A stretch of 51,175 nt of DNA from JAPYWM01 sp964489015 (GTDB lineage Bacteria; Bacteroidota; Bacteroidia; SpSt-205): assembly GCA_964489015.1 (NCBI GenBank), contig CAZAXD010000014.1:1-51175 (forward strand), given 5' to 3'. This document shows, one piece after another, positions 17,978 through 26,763 of this stretch. Numbering within the stretch: the stretch's first letter is position 1; each line of letters begins with the position of its first letter. Below the pieces are notes generated by a model that saw nothing but the letters and a program-made list of their open reading frames with translations, searched no databases and was not told the origin of the DNA. Made by a program: the position numbers and the translations under genes.

Positions 17978-18421
17978 CTATGAGAGAAGGCGAATGAGAG
18001 ACTGCAAGCCCTGGCCCATGGTGGCAAAGAGGAGCCCCCACCCTATCATGGCGATAGCTATCCGCTGAAGGGCTAGGTGTCTCGGGGTCCCAAAGGCCAG
18101 CGCTATGGCGGTGCCGATAGGCGGGCTTAGGATGGGAGGAGTCAGAAGCGCTATGCCCCACAAGCCGTAGCGGCTCCAGAGCCGTGCCCATCTTTCGGGG
18201 ATAGACCGGGGGGGCTTACCCCGGCGTAGCCAAAGCCGTACCCGATCCCCCAGGTATGTAAAAAAGGCGGTGCCCAAGAGACCGCCGCCGGTGGTGCATA
18301 AAAACTGCTCCCAGAAGGATAGCCCCTTCGCTAAGCTCATGGCCACGCCTACCATAAACTTGAGGCCGCTCATGAGCACCACACTGAGATAAAATAGGAG
18401 GTCCTCCCCGCTAAAAGTCAT
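17978..18421 (-). CDS. Small integral membrane protein
   Basis: 147 residues with about four hydrophobic segments, including one after WSRYGLWGIALLTPPILSP and one ending in the C-terminal GLLFATMGQGL. The PPILSPPIGTAIALAFG segment recalls small multidrug-export or VTT-like proteins, but the match is weak and no function is claimed. The ATG at 18421 overlaps the end of upp by 11 bases; an alternative upstream start at 18457 would lie deeper inside upp. Confidence 0.65.
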   Translation of the reverse strand: MTFSGEDLLFYLSVVLMSGLKFMVGVAMSLAKGLSFWEQFLCTTGGGLLGTAFFTYLGDRVRLWLRRGKPPRSIPERWARLWSRYGLWGIALLTPPILSPPIGTAIALAFGTPRHLALQRIAIAMIGWGLLFATMGQGLQSLIRLLS

Positions 18422-19070
18422 GAGGCCGAATGGAACCGTAAGCGAGATCGCCTGCATCCCCTAAGCCTGGCACGATATAGCCCCGAGCTGTGAGCTCCTT
18501 ATCTACAGCCCCTACGTAAATGTGGGCATCGGGCAGGTGTTTCCGCACGTGAGAGAGTCCGTATTCCGAAGCGATCAGCGTTAGTATGAAGAGCTTTTGG
18601 GGTCGGCCTTTGATTTTCAAGGCTTCGTATGCCGTGACTAGGCTATTTCCTGTCGCCAGCATGGGATCGACTAAAAAGACAATTCGGTCCATGAGGGGAG
18701 GCACTGCAATATAATCTACTTGGACCTGAATATTGCGGTTGGTGAGTTCTGTGCGGTAGGCCGCGATATAGCCCACGTCTGCGAAATCAAAAGCTTCCAA
18801 CACCCCATCCAGCAGGGCGTTACCGGCTCGCAAGATGCTGATTAGTACGGGCGGTTCTGCTAAGACCCGACTTGGCGCTTGCCCTAGCGGCGTAGTAACG
18901 GTAGCCTCGATATAAGGCATTTGGCGGCTGGCTTCGTAGGCTAAGATAAAACCTGCCCGAAAAAGATTCCACCGAAACCGCTGCCGGTCGCGCTGAAGCT
19001 TCTGATTGCGCAGTTCTGCTAAAACTTGGGCAAATACAGACTGCTGCGCCTCGAGGATGGTAACTGGCAT
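18411..19070 (-). CDS. upp: Uracil phosphoribosyltransferase
   Basis: Converts uracil and PRPP to UMP in pyrimidine salvage. The PRPP-binding motif is VDPMLATGNSLV, followed by the family's IASEYGLSHVRKHLPDAHIYVGAVD region and a C-terminal PGLGDAGDLAYGS block that closes over uracil. The length from ATG 19070 is 219 aa, matching the family. The open frame reaches 19190, but that would add 40 residues overlapping the upstream gene and reading through the promoter. The prs gene at 41845 would supply its cosubstrate. Confidence 0.95.
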   Translation of the reverse strand: MPVTILEAQQSVFAQVLAELRNQKLQRDRQRFRWNLFRAGFILAYEASRQMPYIEATVTTPLGQAPSRVLAEPPVLISILRAGNALLDGVLEAFDFADVGYIAAYRTELTNRNIQVQVDYIAVPPLMDRIVFLVDPMLATGNSLVTAYEALKIKGRPQKLFILTLIASEYGLSHVRKHLPDAHIYVGAVDKELTARGYIVPGLGDAGDLAYGSIRPHDF

Positions 19071-19075
19071 TTGTG

Positions 19076-19083
19076 CGAAGTTA
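19076..19083 (-). promoter_or_regulatory. -7 box of upp (TAACTTCG) formed partly by an upstream stop codon
   Basis: One mismatch to TAnnTTTG; it ends five bases before ATG 19070. Its first three bases (19083-19081) are the TAA stop of the preceding acyltransferase gene. Confidence 0.5.
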
Positions 19084-19932
19084 GTGATACCGTAGCCAAG
19101 GCGAGCAGAGGAAGAGACGATTTTCCCAGCTGCCGCCAAACTGTCGAAAGAAACGTTCAATCCCCGGTGATAAAGAGCCCATGAAATCAAAGACTTTCTG
19201 CTCCGCTAGCGCTGCGTGGATAGCTACGGAGAGCAGGCGGGTCATGACCTGAGGCGTTTTTCCCCATCGAGCGCCAGCGAAGTACCACACGCGATCGAGG
19301 CCCCACAGAAAGAGCCCTACCGCCTCTGGGGGATCGCCTAGCGTCCAAGCGCGCCAAGACAAGGAGCCTTGGGTCAAAGCGTGAAGCTGCTGGGAAAGCT
19401 TCGGCTGAATGCCTACTGGCCGGTGACGGTTCCATAGCTCATAAGCCAACGAGGGAGAAACGGTATGCACCGGCAAATGGGCAGCCTGTTTGATTTTACG
19501 CAAGAGCGTGGAGCTAGGACTATAAGTTGTGAGGACGAAGCTACCTCGCACCTGGGGCTCGAGGCCTGCCTGCCAGATCGGCGGTAAATAGGCCATAGCC
19601 GGCGGCAGAGTCCCGGCAATCCCGCCCCAAAAGTAGCCCCGAATAAACTGAGCCAGCGCTCGCAAAATAGGTGCAAGCCGCTCGTAGCTGATTACCCCTT
19701 GACGCAAAATCAAGGGGGCATAAGGCGTAGCTAGCGGCTGCCGCCAAAACCGAAATGGACCTAAGCGCCGCTCCGCTAGTAGCCAGATTGCTTGCGGCGT
19801 CCCCCCTTCTATGGCTGCTAAGCCCCCCCAAGGCTCTCCTAGCGCTTCCCACCAAGCCCATGTCTCAAAAGGTTCGCCCTGAGTGGGAAGCCAGGTTTGG
19901 ATGTCAGCCTTGGGAAGCCAAACTATCTTCAT
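19081..19932 (-). CDS. GNAT/FemAB-like acyltransferase
   Basis: 283 residues. The N-terminus (WLPTQGEPFETWAWWEALG) and the C-terminal block FDFMGSLSPGIERFFRQFG are typical of a Bacteroidota family with a duplicated GNAT fold, related to FemAB/BioF2-like aminoacyl- or acetyltransferases. The acceptor substrate is unknown; cell-envelope modification is a reasonable guess given the DUF5686 neighbour. The start overlaps the preceding gene by four bases (ATGA). Confidence 0.75.
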   Translation of the reverse strand: MKIVWLPKADIQTWLPTQGEPFETWAWWEALGEPWGGLAAIEGGTPQAIWLLAERRLGPFRFWRQPLATPYAPLILRQGVISYERLAPILRALAQFIRGYFWGGIAGTLPPAMAYLPPIWQAGLEPQVRGSFVLTTYSPSSTLLRKIKQAAHLPVHTVSPSLAYELWNRHRPVGIQPKLSQQLHALTQGSLSWRAWTLGDPPEAVGLFLWGLDRVWYFAGARWGKTPQVMTRLLSVAIHAALAEQKVFDFMGSLSPGIERFFRQFGGSWENRLFLCSPWLRYH

Positions 19933-22400
19933 AAGCCGGGCTTAGGGAAGGCGGCTCGCGTCGTCGGGTTGCCGATAGCCAAGCTAAACCGCCACGTCCC
20001 AACTTGATACCCCGCTAGGCCGTAGTGCAGGCCGATGCTGAAGGCCTTGAGCAAGCTCGTGCGACGCAGAGACAGGGCTATTTGCGTAAGATAAAACGCG
20101 CTTTCTACGTGCCAGCGTCCTTCGGTGTGTAGGCTACGCAAGACCAGTACCTCTTGCCAGGGCGTTTTTCGTAAGAGCGGCACGTGTCGCAAGAGCGCTC
20201 CCTCCCAGTCCCATCGCACCTGCTGGCTCAGAAGCCATGGCCCCGCCGGCTCATATAACGGCCAAAAAACCATGTCACCATAATACCGATGAAAAAGCAG
20301 GGGCTGTGCCGCCGGAAATAGCCGATCACCCCAAGGGGCGTCACCGGTTTGCCATACTCCGGCTCCCTGGTACAGGAGCTTCCCCCAGGGACTGATTGAG
20401 AGCGTTAAGTCTAGTTGGAACGCACCGGTCCAAAAAGGCTTTCCTAGCGAATAAGCCCATTCGCTGGCCAATTGGGTTTCGACCTTGAGCGGGGAAGCAG
20501 GCGGAAGTAGGTAATAGCTTCGGGGAGTCCGAATCCAGCGTGTATAGGGCTGCCAGTGCAGTCTAACCCCCAAGCGGGGGCTCTCGTAATACGCCTCAGC
20601 TGGGGGGCGTAGAGGTCTTCTGTCATAAGCCGCCTGCAGAGTCAGCTCCCAAGCGGGCTGCCAACGGATACGCCACCTCGCTAGGGCCCCTCGCCATTCA
20701 TAGACCTGAAGCGGCGCAGGTCGCCGCATCAGATGGTACAAGGTATTCCAGTACAAGGGGATCTGGGGCTGCTCTGGAAACTCATACGCCGTAGCCCCCG
20801 CCTTCAAGAAAAGGCTCATGGGTAGCGATCGCTTGAATGTATAACGCCACTCGGCTACAGGTAGCAGACGCTGCCAGTGGTTACCATAGCGTAGGTTGAC
20901 TTGGCTCTGCCACGAGCGGGCCTGGTAGGAAAGCTGAGCTTGCCAGACCCAGCCCTCCGGCCTGGTATAACCCGGCCACCGAGCTAAAAGCGACAAGCGG
21001 TGCCAACTGCGACCAAACCTCCTTTCCCACTCAAAGCCCTCTCCAGTGAAGCCAAAATTACCTCGGCTTGCGCGGGGGCTGGTGTCTTGCCTTGCAACCA
21101 GGCTATCGTGCGCTGCCAAATAAGCTATCTGCTGGGAATCTAAAGGGGCCTGCCGCAGGCTGTCCCAAAAGGACGTGCCTGCTTGATCCGCGCCTTCCCT
21201 GATGCGTAACTGCTCCCGAAAGTCCAACCGCTCCATCCGAAGCGTATCCATGGTAAAACGCGAGGAAGGCGGCGCTACACTGTCCTGCTGCTGAGGAGGT
21301 ATAGAAGATGCCTTAGGCCTCTTCTTGGGAGGGCGTTCTAGGGTCAGTAGGCTGTAGCGCCGATATAAGAAGTAGCCCTCCGCTGAGAAACTCAGTTTGA
21401 CGCCCACGGCGCTCACACTCAGCCTCGCTCTAAAGCTAGTATTAGCTGGTGCCCAGCAGGGGCCTATCGGCGCGTAAAGCGTTTGAAAGGTGATGGTATC
21501 CACGTATTGCACCGGGTCTTCGCTGGTGATCTGGGCTTCAAACGCACGAATCGCATAACTCTCATCCGCTAGCACCAGATAGCCCCTGATTCCGGGGGAG
21601 CGGCTCCGCGGCTCAAATCGAATCTTGTACGCGAATCCCTCTTCATCCCAAATCTCCCCCACAAGCTGGTAACGGTAATAGAGCGGAGCATCATCGGCCA
21701 AGGGCAGAACAAGGGGACTTTGCGTAATCTCTGGGATGGTGAGCCGTTCGTCATACGGGTCAAAGCCCTGTAGCACCCACAAGCCCGTAAATCCATACCC
21801 CCGTGAACCGACGATGCGCGAGTGCTTAATGGTTTCCTTGTAGCGTTTAGGCGGCACATAATCGACATCTGAGAGCGCCTCGCTCATGTAGACGATATCC
21901 CCTTCTCGAAATTCTATGGAGTCTTCGCGGGCGAGCCGCCGAAGTAAGCTTAGCGGAAGGGATAAAAGGCGTGCCGTGAATAAAGAGTACACCTCTGTGC
22001 GATACGCCGGTAGACAGGTACGATTGGATCGTTTGGCGCGGATGGCTTGGCGGATCAGGATATCGGCGGGGTTAGCTCCCTCCTCTGTGATGATGACCCC
22101 CCCTAGTCGAATCTCCTGGGGACTGAGTCGAAACGTTTGCACAAGTGGTCCGGGTGCCTCCACTTGCAGGGTTTCTACCAGCGGTCGGTAGCCTAAGTAG
22201 CGGATCTCTAGAGGATGCCTCCCCGGCTCCAAAAAAAGCGCAAAGGTGCCATCTTTCTGGGCTAAGGTTTGAAACCCAGACTGGGGCAGACGAATAAGGG
22301 CTTGGCCGAGGGGTTCACCCGTTATGGCTTCGACCTGTCCCTGCACCTTGATGCTTTGCGCCCAGGTTAGCATGCAACTAATAAGAGCCAAAAGGCGCAC
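19929..22400 (-). CDS. DUF5686/carboxypeptidase-regulatory-like outer-membrane protein
   Basis: 823 residues: signal peptide (LLALISCMLTWAQS), a CarboxypepD_reg-like beta sandwich (about 18-100, with VQGQVEAITGEPLGQALIRL), then a DUF5686-type region and a long C-terminal part with alternating aromatic strands that looks like an outer-membrane barrel. The family is widespread in Bacteroidota and its biochemical role is not established. GTG is the start because a perfect -7 box ends four bases before it. It overlaps the acyltransferase gene by four bases. Confidence 0.85.
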   Translation of the reverse strand: MRLLALISCMLTWAQSIKVQGQVEAITGEPLGQALIRLPQSGFQTLAQKDGTFALFLEPGRHPLEIRYLGYRPLVETLQVEAPGPLVQTFRLSPQEIRLGGVIITEEGANPADILIRQAIRAKRSNRTCLPAYRTEVYSLFTARLLSLPLSLLRRLAREDSIEFREGDIVYMSEALSDVDYVPPKRYKETIKHSRIVGSRGYGFTGLWVLQGFDPYDERLTIPEITQSPLVLPLADDAPLYYRYQLVGEIWDEEGFAYKIRFEPRSRSPGIRGYLVLADESYAIRAFEAQITSEDPVQYVDTITFQTLYAPIGPCWAPANTSFRARLSVSAVGVKLSFSAEGYFLYRRYSLLTLERPPKKRPKASSIPPQQQDSVAPPSSRFTMDTLRMERLDFREQLRIREGADQAGTSFWDSLRQAPLDSQQIAYLAAHDSLVARQDTSPRASRGNFGFTGEGFEWERRFGRSWHRLSLLARWPGYTRPEGWVWQAQLSYQARSWQSQVNLRYGNHWQRLLPVAEWRYTFKRSLPMSLFLKAGATAYEFPEQPQIPLYWNTLYHLMRRPAPLQVYEWRGALARWRIRWQPAWELTLQAAYDRRPLRPPAEAYYESPRLGVRLHWQPYTRWIRTPRSYYLLPPASPLKVETQLASEWAYSLGKPFWTGAFQLDLTLSISPWGKLLYQGAGVWQTGDAPWGDRLFPAAQPLLFHRYYGDMVFWPLYEPAGPWLLSQQVRWDWEGALLRHVPLLRKTPWQEVLVLRSLHTEGRWHVESAFYLTQIALSLRRTSLLKAFSIGLHYGLAGYQVGTWRFSLAIGNPTTRAAFPKPGL

Positions 22401-22404
22401 TAAG

Positions 22405-22412
22405 CAAAGGTA
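22405..22412 (-). promoter_or_regulatory. -7 box of the DUF5686 gene (TACCTTTG)
   Basis: Perfect box ending four bases before a GTG start; the clearest leaderless GTG in the window. Confidence 0.75.
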
Positions 22413-22434
22413 AGTGGGGGAAGAGGCGAAAGAC

Positions 22435-23418
22435 CTATTTGCCTAAAAGCGGCGCCACGCGGGCCGCCAGCTTCGGGCTTAGCTGCTGAAGGGCCTGGTA
22501 GTGCGGCTCTGCTTGGGCGGTTTTTTTCTCCTGGACGTACAGCAAAATCAGTTCGTAGTGAGAGCGAACGTGGTTTGGGTCAACGCTCAGGGCTTTTTCG
22601 AAGGAAGCCTTAGCCTGCTGAGGTTGATTACTGAGTTTCTGAGCGACACCCAGGTAATAATAAGTCGAGGCATCAGCAGTCGGTGTCTGTGCGGCCTGCT
22701 GAAGGTAAGGGAGCGCTTCGCCTGGTTTCATTAAGCCAAGCAGGCTCTTACCAAGGCCCAGCTTTGCAGCCACCAGCGTAGAATCTCGAAGCAAAGCCTC
22801 GCTAAAAGCTGCTTTGGCTTGCATAAAGCTATCCACGGCAAAATAGGCTTCTCCTAACCAGATGTAGGTAATCGCATCTGTGCTGTCCAGGATGATAGCC
22901 TGTCTTAGCGGCCTGATGCTCTCTAGAGGCTTGTCGCTGGATAGAAGCGCAGCGCCGTACAAAGCCTGTGCACTAGCCCACTGGGGCCGTGCCTGCGCCG
23001 CCTCTTCTAAGAGCTTGAGCGCTTCACCAGGTTGTCCCTTGACTAGCTTGAGAAGTCCTATTCTATAAGCCACTTCGGGCTGGGGCGCCTTATGCATGAG
23101 CTGTTCATAAGCCTCAAGAGCCCCGTCTATATTCCCAGTTTGCTCGCGGCAGTAGCCCAGCCAAAACAGGGCCTCTAAGGCTTTAGGATCCTTGCGTAGA
23201 GCCTTTTCTAGAAGCGGTATGGCCTGGGCATAGTCTCCCTTTTGGGCAAGCTGGTGCCCTTGATTGAGCTCGGTAGACTTTTCCTCGGTTCGTACATGGG
23301 AGAGAGCGGGCGGTCGAAAGTCTTTGCTGCTCTCCATCCTTTGGGTAGTCCCCTGCAGATTGACCTGAGCTGCCAAAGGCAGGATGACTAATAGCAAGGC
23401 TCCCCTTAGCATAACCAT
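22435..23418 (-). CDS. Secreted TPR-repeat protein
   Basis: 327 residues: a hydrophobic signal segment (LRGALLLVILPLAAQ) followed by about seven tetratricopeptide repeats from residue 50 to the end, for example AIPLLEKALRKDPKALEALFWLGY and KASFEKALSVDPNHVRSHYELI. TPR arrays are protein-binding scaffolds; a periplasmic or outer-membrane-lipoprotein-like location is likely, though no lipobox is seen. The start follows a degenerate box (TATATTAG). Confidence 0.85.
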   Translation of the reverse strand: MVMLRGALLLVILPLAAQVNLQGTTQRMESSKDFRPPALSHVRTEEKSTELNQGHQLAQKGDYAQAIPLLEKALRKDPKALEALFWLGYCREQTGNIDGALEAYEQLMHKAPQPEVAYRIGLLKLVKGQPGEALKLLEEAAQARPQWASAQALYGAALLSSDKPLESIRPLRQAIILDSTDAITYIWLGEAYFAVDSFMQAKAAFSEALLRDSTLVAAKLGLGKSLLGLMKPGEALPYLQQAAQTPTADASTYYYLGVAQKLSNQPQQAKASFEKALSVDPNHVRSHYELILLYVQEKKTAQAEPHYQALQQLSPKLAARVAPLLGK

Positions 23419-23421
23419 GAG

Positions 23422-23429
23422 CTAATATA
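23422..23429 (-). promoter_or_regulatory. Possible -7 box of the TPR gene (TATATTAG, degenerate)
   Basis: Lies three bases before the ATG and matches the TA and first two Ts, but ends TTAG instead of TTTG. Confidence 0.35.
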
Positions 23430-23647
23430 CAATTAATTTCCCGTACAGGTCCCTTTCAGCCTTTTTACGTCGTCGCATGGCCCACGCATGCCACGTGGCA
23501 ACAAAGCAGCTACCGAGTTAGGCTGCGGTAGATATGCCTGATAGGAGGTTATCTCAATCAAAAATACTATAGAACTTCAATTCAATAAACATTCATGCTC
23601 GCGACCCACTCTAATGCGCCCATGGCCTATAATGAGAGGGGGCTAGA
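23430..23647. other. 218-bp non-coding stretch with inverted repeats and a possible minus-strand promoter
   Basis: No coding frame is supported. It holds a 12-bp palindrome TGCCACGTGGCA (23489-23500), an inverted pair CTACCG/CGGTAG (23510-23515, 23526-23531) and, on the minus strand, a perfect TAnnTTTG box TATTTTTG (23566-23559). The stretch could be a structured leader or small RNA reading toward the TPR gene. It is the longest gap in the window. Confidence 0.4.
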
Positions 23648-23669
23648 CCGCTTGTCCGATGACAGGCGG
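23648..23669 (-). terminator. Hairpin behind the Pro-rich protein gene
   Basis: CCGCTTGTC and GACAGGCGG pair over nine positions (one wobble on the minus strand) around a CGAT loop, 17 bases after the stop at 23687. No T-run follows, so termination strength is uncertain. Confidence 0.45.
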
Positions 23670-23686
23670 CTACAGGCTGGACATAG

Positions 23687-24004
23687 CTAGGACTGAGGGG
23701 CTTTGGAGGGTTGACTAGTTGGCTGGGGGCGAGAAGGATCTTTTGCTGGTGTAGTGGGTTGAGTTTTCGGCCTTACAGGGGCCGATTTTGGCCTGTCAGG
23801 CTGCTTGGCCGGTTCTGCCGGCTGCACTTGCGGTGCTGGTCGTGCAGGTTGGGTAGACTGGCCAGGCGGTTGCGGAGTTGATACTGGTTCCTGCACGATA
23901 GTAGGTCGATTTGACTGATGCTGGGTCGGTTCGGCCTGCTTTTGCACCTGAGCCCAGGCTAAAGCGCCTAAGCCGAAAATGGCTCCAATCCAGAGACGGC
24001 ACAT
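23687..24004 (-). CDS. Small secreted Pro/Gln/Lys-rich low-complexity protein
   Basis: 105 residues: signal peptide (LWIGAIFGLGALAWAQ) and then a disordered tail of Pro, Gln, Ser, Thr, Lys and Ala (for example PAPQVQPAEPAKQPDRPKS). No fold or family is recognised. A perfect -7 box four bases before the ATG and a hairpin behind the stop make it a real one-gene unit. A periplasmic spacer or surface-coating role is only a guess. Confidence 0.65.
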   Translation of the reverse strand: MCRLWIGAIFGLGALAWAQVQKQAEPTQHQSNRPTIVQEPVSTPQPPGQSTQPARPAPQVQPAEPAKQPDRPKSAPVRPKTQPTTPAKDPSRPQPTSQPSKAPQS

Positions 24005-24008
24005 GAGG

Positions 24009-24016
24009 CAAATATA
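24009..24016 (-). promoter_or_regulatory. -7 box of the Pro-rich protein gene (TATATTTG)
   Basis: Perfect box, four bases before ATG 24004. Confidence 0.75.
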
Positions 24017-24038
24017 CGTGATCTCGCCAAATCTCCTT

Positions 24039-24046
24039 AAATTTTG
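24039..24046 (+). promoter_or_regulatory. Probable -7 box of the CxxCH protein gene (AAATTTTG)
   Basis: One mismatch to TAnnTTTG, five bases before ATG 24052. It stands 22 bp from the divergent box at 24009-24016. Confidence 0.5.
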
Positions 24047-24051
24047 GCTCG

Positions 24052-24849
24052 ATGACCGCTGTACGTATTTTTTGGCTTGCGGTACTAGCCCTGAGTGTGG
24101 CGGCGTTTCGCACTTCTAACTCTAGTGTGCCGCCGGTGTCTCGGACCGGGGCGCCCTTTGATGCAGGCAGCTGTCGCAGTTGTCATGCGTCGGGCACGCC
24201 TGCGCCTACCGTTTTATTGCTGGCCAATAGCGATACGGTGGATGGCCAGTTCACGTATCAGCCGGGCGGGCCGGCCCTGAATATGGAGCTTATCATGACG
24301 CATCCCACTGCTCAGGTGGGCGGGTATGAACTAACCGTTGCGACCCTGCCACCTGGTAACGACGCCGCGCCTGCTAATGCCTTCTCCGCCTCGAGTGGGA
24401 GCACTATCCTGAGTGGTGTCGGGGGACGTCGTTATCTGGCCCACAGCGGCGCGAAAAGCTTTGTCAGTAACGAGGTACGGTGGTCCTTCACGTGGACACC
24501 CCCGGCCACTGACATAGGGACTCTGCGCTGGTATATCGCGGCCAACGCTGCTAATGGTGATGGGAGCACATCAGGTGATGCCGTGAACGCGGTAACATTC
24601 GATATGCCTGCGGCTACCACAGCGTCCCTCCCTCAAGCAAAGGCCCTACCGCTCGCCCAATACGATCCAGTGCAGAAGCAGATGCGCTTAGCACCCAGCG
24701 TGTGGAAGACAGAGATTTTCACGGGAGATGGCCGCCTGGTGCGTCAGGTGCATGGCAGTAGCGCCCACGATATTAGCGATTTGCATGGTGTGTATCTAAT
24801 TCGGGTGTGGGGGCGGGAGACCGAGACAGTGCGGCTTTATTTGCCCTGA
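24052..24849 (+). CDS. T9SS-sorted choice-anchor V-like protein with CxxCH motif
   Basis: 265 residues: signal peptide (IFWLAVLALSVAAF), then the GAPFDAGSCRSCHASG segment with a CxxCH haem-type motif at about residues 42-46, a beta-sandwich domain with the PGNDAAPANAFSA-type linker, and a C-terminal type A T9SS-like domain (WKTEIFTGDGRLVRQV, HGVYLIRVWG). The family resembles Reeler-like choice-anchor V proteins. Whether haem is bound is unknown. The gene ends tail-to-tail with the dipeptidase, overlapping it by 13 bases. Confidence 0.8.
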   Translation: MTAVRIFWLAVLALSVAAFRTSNSSVPPVSRTGAPFDAGSCRSCHASGTPAPTVLLLANSDTVDGQFTYQPGGPALNMELIMTHPTAQVGGYELTVATLPPGNDAAPANAFSASSGSTILSGVGGRRYLAHSGAKSFVSNEVRWSFTWTPPATDIGTLRWYIAANAANGDGSTSGDAVNAVTFDMPAATTASLPQAKALPLAQYDPVQKQMRLAPSVWKTEIFTGDGRLVRQVHGSSAHDISDLHGVYLIRVWGRETETVRLYLP

Positions 24850-26189
24850 GCCGCTAAGCGATAAAAAGTGATGGCCGCCTCGATGCCACCCCACAGCTGA
24901 CGCAGGCGAAAATGCTCGTTGGGGCTATGGACTTGATCGGACGGCAAGCCGAAGCCCATGAGGATCACGGGCCGGTCCGCCATGGCAGCTTGGATAGCGG
25001 AGAGAATGGGAATCGATCCGCCCTCCCGGAGCGGGGTGGGTGGACGTCCGAAAGCCTGCTCAACAGCTCGGGCCGCTGCCTCATAAAATGGCGAATGGGT
25101 GGGAGTCTCAAAGGCAGGCGCTGGATCGTGTAGCCGTTTGACAGAGACGCGGACAGCGGGTGGCGCTAGCGCTTCTACATAAGCCTGGAAGGCTTGCCAG
25201 ATGCGATCGGGGTCCTGACCGGGTACAAGCCGCATAGAGACTTTAGCATGGGCTTGAGCGGGGATGATGGTCTTGCTGCCAGGTCCCGTATAACCGCTCC
25301 ACAGCCCATTGATATCTAAGGTTGGTCGTATGGTAGCCCGTTCCAACGGTGAAAAACCGACCTCACCCCAAAGCGCCGGCGCACCCGTAAGGCCGAGGTA
25401 ATGTGCCTCATCGGCTGGTAAAGCGCGCCAAGCTTGCCGCTCTTCAGGGGCACGAACCCCGTCGTAAAAGCCAGGCACCCGCACGCGACCATCTGGCCCC
25501 TTGAGCTCCGCTAAGATTCGAGCTAAGGCCTCTGCGGGATTGTAGACTATCCCGCCAAAGCTGCCTGAGTGTAGGTCCCGTGTCGGCCCCTCCACGCTGA
25601 TCTCGGTGTAAAGAAGCCCTCTAAGGCTTGTGGTGAGCGTCGGGATTTCCTCCGCAAAAAAAGCCGTGTCCGAAACGACGCCAGCGTCTGCGTGCCATGT
25701 CATGCCACGCTCAATCAGCGCATGGAGCATGTCACTACCGGTCTCCTCCTGCCCCTCGATGACGACATGAAGCGAAACAGGTAGCCCCCCCTGTGCTTGC
25801 CAATAGCGCCAAGCCATAATATGAGCCCAGACTTGTCCTTTATCGTCACACGCGCCCCGTCCATAAATCGCTTCCTGGCGTATAGTGGGCTCGAAAGGTG
25901 GGCTCTCCCAAAGCTCCAAGGGCTCCGGCGGCTGTACATCATAATGCCCATAAAAGAGCAGAGTAGGTGCGCCCGCAGGCCCCTCGTAATACCCATGAAC
26001 CACGGGCGGATCCCCGTGCAGCGTAACCCGAAATCCAAGCTCCGCTAGAAGGTCAGCCAACCAGCGAGCACATGCTTCTAGCTGCGTTCGATAGGCCGGC
26101 TGAGCACTAATCGAAGGAAAGCGTAAAAAGGTGAAGAGTCCCTCTAGAATCTCGGCTTTCCGAGATGTTATCCATGCTTTAGGCTCCAT
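24837..26189 (-). CDS. M20 family dipeptidase
   Basis: 450 residues, a CNDP-like zinc peptidase. Metal and catalytic residues are visible in order: YGHYDVQP (His, Asp), RGACDDKG (bridging Asp), GQEETGS (Glu-Glu), SDTAFF (Asp) and HSPNEHF (His). The dimerisation insert lies between. No signal peptide is present, so it should be cytoplasmic and split small peptides, likely those brought in from the secreted proteases encoded nearby (inference). It starts one base after the stop of the preceding gene. Confidence 0.92.
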   Translation of the reverse strand: MEPKAWITSRKAEILEGLFTFLRFPSISAQPAYRTQLEACARWLADLLAELGFRVTLHGDPPVVHGYYEGPAGAPTLLFYGHYDVQPPEPLELWESPPFEPTIRQEAIYGRGACDDKGQVWAHIMAWRYWQAQGGLPVSLHVVIEGQEETGSDMLHALIERGMTWHADAGVVSDTAFFAEEIPTLTTSLRGLLYTEISVEGPTRDLHSGSFGGIVYNPAEALARILAELKGPDGRVRVPGFYDGVRAPEERQAWRALPADEAHYLGLTGAPALWGEVGFSPLERATIRPTLDINGLWSGYTGPGSKTIIPAQAHAKVSMRLVPGQDPDRIWQAFQAYVEALAPPAVRVSVKRLHDPAPAFETPTHSPFYEAAARAVEQAFGRPPTPLREGGSIPILSAIQAAMADRPVILMGFGLPSDQVHSPNEHFRLRQLWGGIEAAITFYRLAAQGK

Positions 26190-26190
26190 A

Positions 26191-26763
26191 TCAACCTGAG
26201 TTATACTGCTGTCTAAGGGCTTCTACAGTGCGCTTGTCTACCCAGCCAGTCTGGGCCAAAAACGCAATGATGGCTCGAAGCGACTCACTTGTATAACGGC
26301 TTTTGAGCATAGATACTTGGCTCTCGAGTAAATAAGCGATGGTCCTAATATCCTCCCGAGCAGTAGCCCCTTTTCCTAAAAAGAAAGGCAGGTAATAGTA
26401 AAAGCTCCCGCGAATAAACCGTATTTCAATGTCATCAGGGGTCCGACTCACCTGGGCATCCATGCTAGCGATGGCTGTAAAGAGATAATTCTTTTTATCG
26501 ATAAGGTTGGAAACGTATCGAGCTTTTAGGGCTAAGCCGCCGTAGCGATACATTTGGAGGTTAGGCAAAGGGCCATACTGGCGAATTAGCTCTCCTAGTA
26601 AGGTTTCAAAAGATTGAAGGTAATTTTCCGATTGGGCAGCGAGAAAATAGAGCTTTTGCAGACGATGGTAGGCACTGTCTGCATAGATGGAGGTCTCCTG
26701 GGCGTGCATGAGGGTTATAGACCAAACAAAAACGCTGAGCCACAGGGAGAAGGCGCGACTCAC
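26191..26763 (-). CDS. Unknown secreted protein
   Basis: 190 residues with a signal peptide ending LMHAQ, then a helical region including YRYGGLALKARYVSNL and FIRGSFYYYLPFFLG, similar in style to conserved Bacteroidota proteins of unknown function found beside envelope genes. The GTG at 26763 overlaps the epimerase stop (GTGA); the longer frame to 26808 would add 15 residues that spoil the signal peptide. No function is claimed. Confidence 0.7.
   Translation of the reverse strand: MSRAFSLWLSVFVWSITLMHAQETSIYADSAYHRLQKLYFLAAQSENYLQSFETLLGELIRQYGPLPNLQMYRYGGLALKARYVSNLIDKKNYLFTAIASMDAQVSRTPDDIEIRFIRGSFYYYLPFFLGKGATAREDIRTIAYLLESQVSMLKSRYTSESLRAIIAFLAQTGWVDKRTVEALRQQYNSG

Noticed and set aside
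19071..19190. 40-residue N-terminal extension of upp
   Set aside because: It overlaps the acyltransferase gene and exceeds the family length; the promoter box lies within it.
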